Both the position numbers and the translations under genes were made by a program. Below, in pieces: positions 33,453 through 42,601 of a DNA stretch of 64,000 nt. Numbering within the stretch: position 1 is the stretch's first letter; every line of letters begins with the position of its first letter. The notes below the pieces were generated by a model, which was not told the origin of the DNA, did not search any database, and saw only the letters and a list, made by a program, of their open reading frames with translations. This DNA is from Ustilaginoidea virens (Eukaryota; Ascomycota; Sordariomycetes; Hypocreales; Clavicipitaceae), in contig NC_057316.1 of assembly GCF_000687475.1 (NCBI RefSeq), positions 4,154,001 through 4,218,000 of the forward strand, read 5' to 3'.

Positions 33453-35292
33453 CTATTGTTCTCCGCGAGGTGACCCTTGGTTGCTGTCGCTGCCTCCTCC
33501 AGAAAAGCGCTGCCGTAGCCAGTTCCACGCCCCGGGACCTGATTGCCGGCCATCCTCCCCATCGCTGTTGCCGCGTCTATTGCCTTCCGAGGGGCTCCTC
33601 TGTCGCATTCGAGCACCTTGCTCGGTCAGCGTTGCCGCTCGTGGACTCGTTGGCGAGTGCGATGTCCTGCGTTGCAGTCGCCATGCTTCGTACCCAACTG
33701 TGGTGGATGCAGGCCCTCGATCACGGCTCTCGTAGTCCCTCTCCCTCTGTGCGTTGGCGACGTTTTGCAGAGCCTCGTCCAGTCTGCCACCACCTTGATG
33801 TCGTGACTGACCACGAGAATCCAGGTAAACGGACGACACCATATCAGCTGCTGCTCTGCCCGTGGGCGTGTCGGCCCCGCCGTCGTACCTGCCGTTGAAG
33901 ACTCTGGATTGATCCGAGTTTTGACGGCTGAAGCTCGCCGGGGGTCGTCGGTGGAAAGGCGCGTCATTGCCCGACGCCGAGGTGCCTGCATCGCCCTGGG
34001 CGTCTCCAGGTGTGTTGCGGCTCCTGCCCCTGTTGGGCTTCTCGATTGGCGTTCGGCAGACTGGACAAGTGTTGTGCTCCTTCAACCACAGGACCACGCA
34101 ATCTTCGTGAAACCAGTGTTTACAGGGCAGGAAGACGGCCGTCTCCCCCTCCTTCATCTCGTCAATGCAGATGGAGCACTCTGCCTTGCCGCCTTCTCTC
34201 GCCAACAGATGCTCGTCCACGGGTCTGCGATCCAGCTTGCCCAAGGCTTCTTCTGAAGCTGGAGGCGCCGCATTGGACTGCGGGTTGGCTTCCATGAGTT
34301 GCGTGATGATGCGATCCAGTGCCTCTTGCGAATAAACGGCGTCGCCCATCATTGCATTTGCTGGGTTGAACAGGTTGAGAATGTCTTGCAAGCTTCTAGC
34401 GAAGCCAACTTGAGGACCGCCCTCGCCAGCACCACCGGGAGGGGCCATGTCTCGTATGACGTTGGAAAAGATGCTGTTCCGAATAATTAGCCTCTCCAAG
34501 AATACAGACAAGGAGGGGTAGCAGAAACGAATGCAAATGCCCACGGTAGAGTGGAGCAATGGTCTCTGCATAGAAAGCGTGGATTAATTCCCCGAGGGGA
34601 CTTCAGTCACTTACGCTTGAAAAGGATCTACGTCGCCCCGAGTATTGGTGGCGTCATTGCCTTCAGCATGATGGTCTCGAGGACCAAATGCTGGGCCAGA
34701 AATAATAGTGACGGATGCGGTACCTCCCCCAAAGGTACCGGATGTAAATGTGGTGCGATGAATCCGTGGTGGAGCAGGGTCATCATTGTGTTGTCTATCA
34801 AGAAGACCGCCGCCACCTTCGGTCCGTCGGGGTTGGCCAAAGTTCTGGATCATGTGGAAGAATCGTTCAAAGACTGGATCTATTGACGGGTCATGATGTC
34901 TCTGGTCCGAACCTCTGCGAGTGCTCCTGCGAAAGTGAAAGCCGTGGGGCCCCATGTGCTCTTCTATATCGGCTTCATCTGGATCCGAGTCATCTGCGTG
35001 ACGTAACGGTGGCAGGCCAGGTGATGTGGAGTTTGAAGATGGCGTTGTAACTCGAGGATCGTTGTCCGGGTCGACCTAGGAAGAAAAAGACGTGAGTATA
35101 ATACTGGGCAGGTGGGTCGATAGGCAAGTAAAGTAAAACCGACGCACGTACAATTTCGGTTATATCGCCTTCACAGCGGGGGCATATCAAGCCGTACTCG
35201 TCGCGATACCACTCGTGCGAACAGGCGTGACAAAAGACAACCTCGCGGCCCTGGCTGGCATCCAGCCAGTCCCGAGAACTTTGAGATGCCAT
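33453..35292 (-). CDS. RING-H2 E3 ubiquitin ligase, RNF126/RNF115 type
   Basis: Probable E3 ubiquitin ligase. Exons 35292-35152, 35075-34615 and 34473-33453 join in phase to 540 residues. An N-terminal zinc ribbon (C21, C24, C37, C40; FCHACSHEWYRDEYGLICPRC) and a distal C3H2C3 RING (CSICIDEMKEGETAVFLPC, HWFHEDC, CPVC) match the architecture of RNF126/RNF115, which act in cytosolic quality control by recognising exposed hydrophobic segments. Between them is an acidic, Gly-rich region with DPVFERFFHMIQNFG. The tail after the RING is long, basic and disordered (Arg/Ser/Gly-rich) and ends GSDSNQGSPRGEQ. Both introns have consensus donors (GTACGT, GTAAGT). Confidence 0.9.
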
Positions 35293-35642
35293 ATGTGCGG
35301 TCTAGGTCTAGATTTTGTGGTCGCAAGCAGTAAAGGCACGTAGTCCTCGGCTGATGGTGAGGCTGGCAAACTCGGATCGCACAGAAGGCCAAAATGAAAT
35401 GTGCTTGGCGATGTGGTTGTAATGGTTGGGCCGAGAAAAAGGGGGGTGGAGGGCGATTAAAGGAAGGGAAGGGGGAAATCAGTGGCACACCCTTCCACCG
35501 GCCCGCAACTGCAGATGGACCGGACCAGACGCCGTCGGGTCGACTACAGTCACCGGAAACTGATGGAGCCTGCTAGAAACTCAAGGCGCAAGCGCTGGGG
35601 GAGGGAGGTGCCTCGGGCGTATTATGTGATATCTGGTCAACT

Positions 35643-35667
35643 GGGGGGGGGGGGGGGGGGGGGGGGG
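35643..35667. repeat. poly(G) run
   Basis: Twenty-five consecutive G on the + strand in non-coding DNA, about 350 bases upstream of the RING gene start. Confidence 0.9.
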
Positions 35668-36545
35668 CCTTGTGGCAAGGCTTAGGCGTCAACTGCTTGG
35701 TAGGGCGAGGAGAACAGCGGAGACGGAGGGATCGCATAGATGTTGGAGCAACCAAAGGAAAACGCTATCGGCAGGTCAGCAAAGGTGAAGAGATGATGCT
35801 GTCAATGAGAACGGAAGTGGGAGCCGGGCGGTGCCGCATCGCCACCATAGGATGCAGGATGGGGACATAGGTAAGGTAGGTAAGGTAGGTAGGGTCTGGT
35901 GAGATTCGGGGGGACACGGGGATACGGGGATACGGTAAGCAGCACAAACGACGGAAGGGTCTAGGTGTACAGTACACACAGGTCAGAGCGAGTGCCGGTC
36001 AGTCGGTGCAGGTATCAGCGTTTGGTGGAACGGTTACTCGGTCGGAAGACCGTGCAGCAAGGGGACCAAAGGCTGGCGGGCTAAAGGCTGGCGGGCTAAA
36101 AGCTGGCTGCCGGAAGAAAAGAATGGAGTCTGGTGTTGCTAGAGTCTGAAGTCTGAAGTCTGAAGTCTGGTACCGACGAGCCAAGTGCGGCGGGGCGCTG
36201 GATGCTGTGGGCCGGTGGCACTGGCAGTTGCAACGCGTTAGGTACATGCCAACTAGGTACCTACCTAGCCTACCTTGGGTAATGCACCTACCTACCACTT
36301 TAGTATTGAGTCTGCCGTATACATGACGTTTGTCAGCAACGCTGCAGCGCTCTTGCTGTCTGTGATTAACCCTGGCCCTGGTTACAGGGGACCAGCGCAT
36401 CGGCAGATGGGGTTCCCAGGTACCACCAGCCATTGACACCACGTGCACCGTGATTCACGAAGTTATACTCCGTACCCGGACCAAACCTCCCAAGTCGTCA
36501 ACTGCGGCCATCTCGATATCACGAGTTTAACTTTTGACGAAGGGC

Positions 36546-36596
36546 AAAAAAAAAAAAAACAAAAAAAAAAAAGGGGGGGGGGGGGGGGGGGGGGGG
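36546..36596. repeat. poly(A)-poly(G) compound tract
   Basis: Fourteen A, one C, twelve A, then twenty-four G. The same A/G junction appears in reverse complement orientation as a C-run followed by an A-run elsewhere only in composition, so no common origin is implied. Confidence 0.85.
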
Positions 36597-37285
36597 CCAA
36601 AATGGAAATGGGAAATGGACGTTTCAAACGGCCTGATCGGTGTTCATGCCCACACTTTAAAATATTCCGTCTCGCATTGGCACACAAGACAGCGCAAGGC
36701 TGTTGCTCGACGCCTCCATCATCCGACTCATCCCCCCTGCCATGGTAGCGTCCACGTCCTTGCCCGTCAGCTTCGACAAGCCAACGGACCTTGCGGGTGA
36801 CTACATGTAGCCTTGGAGCATCAACCCCGACGGCTAAACTTGTTCACGCGGAGGCGTCGCTGCGATTCACAACTCTGTAGAGAAACAGGCACACGCACTG
36901 TCCGTATTCGCCTCGGCGATACCACCAATAGTGCGACCAAGTCCGCTTCACGCCAGGGGTACTACCCGTGACAGCCGGAAGGTGAAGAATATAAATCAAA
37001 TCAATTGTGTGATGATCTTTTCAACGTCGGCAGGCACACTCAAAGTCCATCCAACGGCCACGGCAGGCCGTTGACCGGGCGTATCGACGCTCATTACTCC
37101 GTACCCAGCATTGGTACCCATACACACACGAGGCCATACCACAAGTGGACAAGGCTAACGCGGCGAGAGGATGGTGCTCAAGTGATCGAAAGAGAACGCG
37201 GGGGGGCGGAAAAAAGATGCTGCTTTGATTCACGCATAATATACACATGTCGGGTTGCCGTTCCTTTCTTCGCAAGGACGGGTAC

Positions 37286-37306
37286 TTTTTTTTTTTTTTT
37301 TTTTTT
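37286..37306. repeat. poly(T) run
   Basis: Twenty-one T on the + strand just beyond the stop of the small minus-strand gene, so an A run in its 3' leader; it could act in 3'-end formation. Confidence 0.7.
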
Positions 37307-37314
37307 CGTCTCCT

Positions 37315-37917
37315 TCAGCTCTGCTCCTTGTCCTGCTCAGCCTTTAGTCTATCCTCCTTGTCCCACTGAATCAGTTCCTTCGACCAACTGCCAATCGTAA
37401 AAGTTAGCTGCCTCGCTGCTTATCGAACAATGGATCGATGCGGTTGCGTTGCACGTACCGTCGGCTCGGATACCAGTCTCCAGGCTCCGGTTTGCGAGCC
37501 CATGATTCTCGCTCAGAACTGAACTTCCAGGTCACAGCCAAGATACCAACAACGAAGCCGGCAGCAACGAGAGTATTGGCCCTCCAGTTGCCAGGCTGGG
37601 CGTACCAACCCCCGGCCGGTGACCAGACGTGCTTGGGGTAACTGCATCAAGAATCGAAGAACGAGTCAGAAATCTCGTCACGGGGGCGGGGTGGGGGGTC
37701 GCGTCCCAACGCGCGGCGGACCAATAGAGGGGAAGGCATCGTTGCAGTCTGGGGGTTTTGGGGGGATTTGGTCGTCTGGTGTTTTTGATTCTGCCCATCA
37801 TCCGCAGGTCGGTCACTTACGGGATCTTTCCACCACCGCCCTATATGTGGGCGCATGCCCAGTCAGCATGAAGCTCCACGTTCTTCGGATGGCTTTTCCA
37901 GAGGACTGACTTACCAT
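37315..37917 (-). CDS. small single-pass membrane protein, mitochondrial type (four short exons)
   Basis: Built by hand from four exons: 37917-37915 (ATG only), 37840-37821 (20 bases), 37641-37459 and 37387-37315. Every junction has GT-AG ends (GTAAGT, GTAAGT, GTACGT donors) and phases agree, giving 92 residues. The protein starts MGGGKIPYPKHVWSPAGGWY, continues AQPGNWRANT, has one hydrophobic helix at about 34-49 (TLVAAGFVVGILAVTW) and a charged C-terminus with KPEPGDWYPSRRWSKELI. Similar small proteins with a conserved YPKHVWSPAGGWY block are common in ascomycetes; I recall them as mitochondrial or complex I-like but cannot name the subunit. Divergent from the mL44 gene, which fits a mitochondrial role. 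Gene structure is firmer than function. Confidence 0.8.
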
Positions 37918-38391
37918 TTTACTGGCTTGCAAAAGGACGTCTGAGAATCAAGTTGAGGAGCGCAATTGGCTGTCGTTTTGGGTAGAACGAACTTCGCTCT
38001 GGGGCTGGGTTGGTTCTTGGGGAGTTAGTTTGAAGGTCCCGACAGAACGTTCGGCCCGAATTTATTCCGCGTCCTTTCGCCCCCCCGTACGCTCCGTCTA
38101 GTCTAGCCGCCTCACGCGGCGTGTGGCTTTGCCTCCGCCAACACGGGTTAACGGGGTGGTTGAACTTTTTCCCCAGCTGCACCCATCTCGGGCAAGCTGT
38201 CGAATCAAACACCCTGACGATATTTACATCAACGCCGCTCTCAGCTTTGCAACGGAAACTCTGGGGTGGGGGGCAATTTCTATCCAACATCTTTTCTATT
38301 CAATCCACCCGGATCTCTGTTTCCTACTTGCAGCCTTTCTAGTAAGAAATTACATCACAAAAAAAAAAACATATATATATATATATATAAA
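37918..38391. promoter_or_regulatory. divergent promoter region, small membrane protein / mL44
   Basis: 474 bases between two start codons. An A run and a (TA)n tract at 38359-38389 lie immediately before the mL44 ATG, in its 5' leader. No clear TATA box is set apart from this tract. Confidence 0.5.
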
Positions 38392-39570
38392 ATGAGGAGA
38401 TTACGAGGGCCACGATGGAGTAGCAGACCAGTCCTCCCAGCTCGCCCAGGAGCCCCTTCTCTTAGCTACAGATCACCATTCGTTCAATCCAGCCGCCGAT
38501 GCCAGTCGTCCGAGGCCATGGCACCGCAAGCCCCAGCACAAGACACCAACACGTCCCTCCAAGAGCCGACATCACGAACCCCCCTGCCGTCACCGCCTCA
38601 AGAACGAAGCGCCCAGTCAGCAAAGCTCGCAGCCCTGCATGCCCGACTGGCACTGTCCAACAAGATCCCTCTGCAGACCGTTGCGCGAGCGCTCGTCACG
38701 CCGTCGGCCGACCCCAATGGCAGCTTCAACAACGCCAACCTGGCCTTCCTGGGCAGCACCATCATCAACTACCACGCGCTCGAGTACCTCGTCTGCAAAT
38801 GGCCGCGCCTGCCAATGGCCATTCTGTACGAGGCTCTCCGGGCATACGCGGGGCCCGAGTCGCTGTACCAGGTCTCCCGCCGATGGGGCGTCGAGGCCGC
38901 CGCCGCGCCTGGCGGGGAGGTCGACCCCGGCCTGCTGCAGTGGAAACCTGATGGCGAGCAGGTGGTGAGCACGCGGTGGGGATACGTGCGATCCGAGGTC
39001 GAGCGCAACAGCTCCTACAGGCGCGGCTTGAGCAGCCGCGTCGTCCTGGACGATGTTTTTGGCGACGCGCTGGGCAGGCCCAACAGCGACGAGGCCCAGC
39101 AAGAGCCCGAGGTCTTGCTCCACGACGCCTTTGGGTCCTTTGTCCAGGCCGTCGTCGGCTCCATCTACACGCACTGCGGCCGCGAGGCCGCCAGAACCTT
39201 TGTCAAGGCTCATATTCTGTCGAGGCAGCTGGATCCCTCGTCGCTGTTTGAATTTCAGCTGCCCACTCGCGAGCTGACCTTGCTCTGTGCCAGAGAAGGG
39301 TTCGAACCGCCCGTTGCCCGGCTGGAAAGTGAAACTGGTCGCATGTCGCGAACTCCCGTTTACGTGGTGGGCATCTACAGCGGCAAGGAGAAGATAGGAG
39401 AAGCAGCCGGCCCGAGCTTGGATATCGCCAGACGCAAAGCTTCAATGGGTGCCTTGAAAGCGTGGTATATGTACAGCCCTGGTAACAAGGTCCGCGTCCC
39501 CAGCGACATGATGGAGCCCGACGCGAAGCCATGGCAAGCGCCGCACGTTGACATTGGCGAAATCATCTAA
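38392..39570 (+). CDS. mrpl3: mitochondrial large-subunit ribosomal protein mL44 (Mrpl3)
   Basis: Component of the mitochondrial 54S large subunit, built on an inactive RNase III fold. Single exon, 392 residues. Residues 1-45 are Arg/Ser-rich (MRRLRGPRWSSRPVLPARPG), a typical matrix presequence. An RNase III-like domain spans about 100-290 (LAFLGSTIINYHALEYLV, LLHDAFGSFVQAVVGSIYTH), and a double-stranded RNA-binding domain about 295-370 (YVVGIYSGKEKIGEAAGPSL, then ARRKASMGALKAW). The start is the ATG after the (TA)n tract; the open frame continues upstream only through A and TA repeats, which are unlikely to be coding. A 28-G run follows the stop by 18 bases. Confidence 0.92.
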   Translation: MRRLRGPRWSSRPVLPARPGAPSLSYRSPFVQSSRRCQSSEAMAPQAPAQDTNTSLQEPTSRTPLPSPPQERSAQSAKLAALHARLALSNKIPLQTVARALVTPSADPNGSFNNANLAFLGSTIINYHALEYLVCKWPRLPMAILYEALRAYAGPESLYQVSRRWGVEAAAAPGGEVDPGLLQWKPDGEQVVSTRWGYVRSEVERNSSYRRGLSSRVVLDDVFGDALGRPNSDEAQQEPEVLLHDAFGSFVQAVVGSIYTHCGREAARTFVKAHILSRQLDPSSLFEFQLPTRELTLLCAREGFEPPVARLESETGRMSRTPVYVVGIYSGKEKIGEAAGPSLDIARRKASMGALKAWYMYSPGNKVRVPSDMMEPDAKPWQAPHVDIGEII

Positions 39571-39585
39571 CCACCCAACATTTCT

Positions 39586-39588
<3 letters not shown>

Positions 39589-39616
<28 letters not shown>
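39589..39616. repeat. poly(G) run in mL44 3' leader
   Basis: Twenty-eight consecutive G starting 18 bases after the mL44 stop codon, on its sense strand. Confidence 0.9.
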
Positions 39617-40039
39617 ACGACCAGAAAGGGGCGGTGGCGGTCGGAGGGAAGGCAGAAGCAGTATTTCCATCCATCACATGCGTGCAATCTTGCTACATCA
39701 TGGGAGAGCGATCTTTGAACAAGTACCACGCAACTTTTTGCGGCATTTTTGCGAGACGGGGGAGGTCGACAGACTACAAAGGTACGGCCAACTGTATATT
39801 AGGGTATACTGTAGAACAGACCGGTTTGAAAAAATCAGCCCTTCGAAAAGAGGCCTACAGGTGAAGAGACAAGGTGAAAGTCAAAGTCAACCAGAGGATA
39901 TTAGCATGTAAAAGGCCAACCATTTGAAAAAAAAAAAAAAAAAAAGGGGGTAGATAGGATAATATCTATAGACATGTATGCTCATACTTTTTGCATGCCA
40001 ACAAGTAGCTTACACGGGTCACGTACCCCAGATTTTATT

Positions 40040-40040
40040 C

Positions 40041-40071
<31 letters not shown>

Positions 40072-40083
40072 AAAAAAAAAAAA
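40040..40083. repeat. poly(C)-poly(A) compound tract
   Basis: Twenty-two C followed by twenty-two A. On the minus strand this is T-run then G-run, about 50 bases past the stop of the cPLA2-like gene. Confidence 0.9.
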
Positions 40084-40132
40084 GAAAGAAAGAGAAAGAG
40101 ATAATCTGTACACACAAGAGACCTGCTTCGCC

Positions 40133-42538
40133 TCATGTCGAGATTGCCAGCGATTTGGATGCTTCCTCCTTCACTTGCTGGTTATCCGCCTGTTCCCGCA
40201 AAAACTTCTTCCTCTCGTACACGGCCCGCACCGTGGACCTAATCTGCTCTTTGCTCTCGTCGTAATTTGCCCGTGCAAGGCTGACAACACTGTCAATCTG
40301 TTCGGGAGCATACACAAAGTTCCATGTGCTGAGAAAGTCGGTCGTGCCAGGGGAAATATCTGGCCCTTTTGGGTTCGCCACGAACGGAACATAAACAACC
40401 GCAAGGCCCGCATCAGGTTCCATGAGTTGCCACCTGTTTGTCTCGTCGATGGCTTTGGCCGGCGGAGGGGGCTTTGGAGATCGTTCTTGCGTCGTGCCGA
40501 CCCAGACAGTACAGTATCCCAAGTCGCCGGCTTCTTCGTCCCCAGCCTGCAACTTATCTTGGTCGGTTGTGCTGTTGCTGGCTGTGCTGCCGTTTGCTGA
40601 TTCCTTGAGACATCTCTGGTCCTGCTTGGCCTGCTCCACTCGTCGGTCTGCCTCGCGAGCGGATTTGGCTTCGGCATTGGCGAGCTCTTTGACAGTCTCT
40701 TTGACAGATTCACCCGGTTTTGGCCAGCCAATGCCTACCGGCCAGCCCTTGATGCCGCGCTGCCGAGCGTATCCATCAGCCACAGAGAGCCAGTTGTCCG
40801 TCTTGATGTCTGCAGAGGCGTCAAATGCGATGAGAATGTCGACGTTTCGACCGGGTCGTAAGAGAGGATAGATGGGCAGGTTGTTTGACATGCCCGCATC
40901 CATAAGCTGGATGTGTTCTCGTTCGTAGATGCTGGGAGGTGTCATGCTAGATAATTTGCCGTGCATCTGATAAGCAAAGTTGGGAATTGTGGCGGGATCT
41001 ATAGGGTGGACTTTACTCAAGTCGTCGTCTCGGCCAGAGACAAACTCGTCAAGGCTGGCGAGAGCTGTTATGCTGAGAACCAGCGGCTTGATTTCTCTGT
41101 AGTAGTGGCTCAGGGTGGCACAAAAGGCGCTCCCAAAGACGCCCATCAACAAAGGTACCCTAACCTCTGGAAGGTGGAACCCGTGCTCTGGCGGAACGTC
41201 GCTGCCGTTGTTGAACTTTCGTCCCATGGCCCAAGTCGGGATACCGGCACCAAACTCTTCGCAGAAGAACTCGTACGGCGTGATCTCGTACCATTGGAAC
41301 CATGGCTCCTCCTTGGTGAGCTTCTTGTCCTCCTTAGTCAGCTGCCCCTGATTTCCTTCAGCCCGTGGAATCTCGTGCCGTACAACGGTGTAGATGGGTA
41401 ACGGACGATCCCCGTACTTGACAAGTTCTCTCTGGTTGGAAAGCTTGAGATCTCTCTCATTGACGCCAAGCTCGCCTTTGGGGACTAGCAATCGAGATGC
41501 CAGCAACAAGCCGTAGACATCGACGAGACCAAAGTCGGCCTTATCGTCGCCTCGCAGCTTCTCCACCAGGCCACTTAGCAGAAACTTGTTTGTCGGCAAC
41601 GAAACGAGGGATTGGAGGGCAACTGGTGGGTATGCGATGTGGACATTCAAGCGAGCCTTCAAATGCTCCAGCAGCCGTGTCAGGTCGCCCCCTGATATGG
41701 AGGAGTTCAAAAGAGTCTGTAGCCAGCAAGAGCCGCTGACACCCGCAGTATACGTAACGCAGTCAAAGAGCCCGTCCTCTTCGGTGGCAATCAAGGATCC
41801 AGTGCCGGCGACAAGGGCGCGCAGGCCGCCTCCCGAACCGCACATGGCAATGGTGGGGATATCATCTGGATGAATGTCGTTTTCGCGGAGGCCGAGATAT
41901 TTGGCTAGAGCAACCCGTATCACTTTTTTACGTCTTGATAGAAACTCCTTTTCGTCATTGCAGAGTTCGCAAGACACACGAACGTTGGCTTTCCAAGCAA
42001 TTTCGGGGTTGACGTTTGGGTCATGCGCCTCTTCCCAGATTTCATCCGCCAGAGAGCCAGGGGCCATGGACAGTTCCCTCTGAAGCTTTTTCACGTATCC
42101 AGGTACGAGTTTGGACCAGTCTGGGAGAATCAAGTCGGTGACTTTTTCCGAAAAGGCGCCCCATTCGGTGTCGGTGATGCCGGCGATGCTTTCCATGCGC
42201 GCGGCAAAGCTGTCCCACGCGTTCGCGGGTGGCTCGGCTGCCACCTTCGTATCACCACCAAGCCTTTGTCCGTTTGGTTCGGTTCGAGACCATCTTTTTC
42301 GTTTCTGTGTGGGGGTGAGATAATCAAGGTCTTGAGAGGGATATAGCCACCAGATGAACAAGAATCCTGCAGCGAGGCTAATGGATAAGCTTACTCCAGA
42401 GGTGCTAGGCTTTTTGGTAAACGTAAAGAGACTTTGCTGGAAATTCCTGTGCAAGGGTGGAGGGGGGCGACTGGTGCCAACTCTCCATGGCAAATTGAGA
42501 GTCCGCAGAGACTTGGCGACGCCGTTGAGGTGTCTCAT
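40133..42538 (-). CDS. cPLA2-like lysophospholipase/phospholipase with N-terminal membrane anchor
   Basis: Cytosolic phospholipase A2 (PLA2c/lysophospholipase) catalytic fold, single exon, 801 residues. The N-terminus is basic (MRHLNGVAKSLRTLNLPWRV), followed by one membrane helix at about 49-66 (VSLSISLAAGFLFIWWLY). The arginine-containing glycine loop GSGGGLRA is at 234-241 and the nucleophile S268 lies in GVSGSCW; the catalytic Asp is in LMDAGMSNNLPIYPLLRPG. A charged Ala/Lys/Glu insert follows the Asp. The N-terminus resembles a mitochondrial presequence plus inner-membrane anchor, as in fungal membrane-bound cPLA2 proteins, but ER is possible. Longer in-frame starts run into a (GCAA)n repeat giving Leu-Ala-Cys repeats, so the ATG at 42538 is preferred. 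Convergent with mL44. Confidence 0.88.
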   Translation of the reverse strand: MRHLNGVAKSLRTLNLPWRVGTSRPPPPLHRNFQQSLFTFTKKPSTSGVSLSISLAAGFLFIWWLYPSQDLDYLTPTQKRKRWSRTEPNGQRLGGDTKVAAEPPANAWDSFAARMESIAGITDTEWGAFSEKVTDLILPDWSKLVPGYVKKLQRELSMAPGSLADEIWEEAHDPNVNPEIAWKANVRVSCELCNDEKEFLSRRKKVIRVALAKYLGLRENDIHPDDIPTIAMCGSGGGLRALVAGTGSLIATEEDGLFDCVTYTAGVSGSCWLQTLLNSSISGGDLTRLLEHLKARLNVHIAYPPVALQSLVSLPTNKFLLSGLVEKLRGDDKADFGLVDVYGLLLASRLLVPKGELGVNERDLKLSNQRELVKYGDRPLPIYTVVRHEIPRAEGNQGQLTKEDKKLTKEEPWFQWYEITPYEFFCEEFGAGIPTWAMGRKFNNGSDVPPEHGFHLPEVRVPLLMGVFGSAFCATLSHYYREIKPLVLSITALASLDEFVSGRDDDLSKVHPIDPATIPNFAYQMHGKLSSMTPPSIYEREHIQLMDAGMSNNLPIYPLLRPGRNVDILIAFDASADIKTDNWLSVADGYARQRGIKGWPVGIGWPKPGESVKETVKELANAEAKSAREADRRVEQAKQDQRCLKESANGSTASNSTTDQDKLQAGDEEAGDLGYCTVWVGTTQERSPKPPPPAKAIDETNRWQLMEPDAGLAVVYVPFVANPKGPDISPGTTDFLSTWNFVYAPEQIDSVVSLARANYDESKEQIRSTVRAVYERKKFLREQADNQQVKEEASKSLAIST

Positions 42539-42559
42539 TTGCGAACAAGATGGAACCAG

Positions 42560-42560
<1 letters not shown>

Positions 42561-42601
<41 letters not shown>
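42561..42601. repeat. (GCAA)n microsatellite
   Basis: Ten tandem GCAA tetramers just upstream of the cPLA2-like start codon, in its 5' leader. Confidence 0.9.

Larger units (their letters stand above)
35293..37314. other. spacer with long G runs
   Basis: No gene seen. It contains a 25-G run, a mixed A-run/G-run tract, a CTGAAGT repeat near 36148-36170, a GGTACCTA-type palindromic stretch near 36238-36300 and TACTCCGTAC words near 36468 and 37097. The left end should include the RING gene promoter. Confidence 0.6.
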
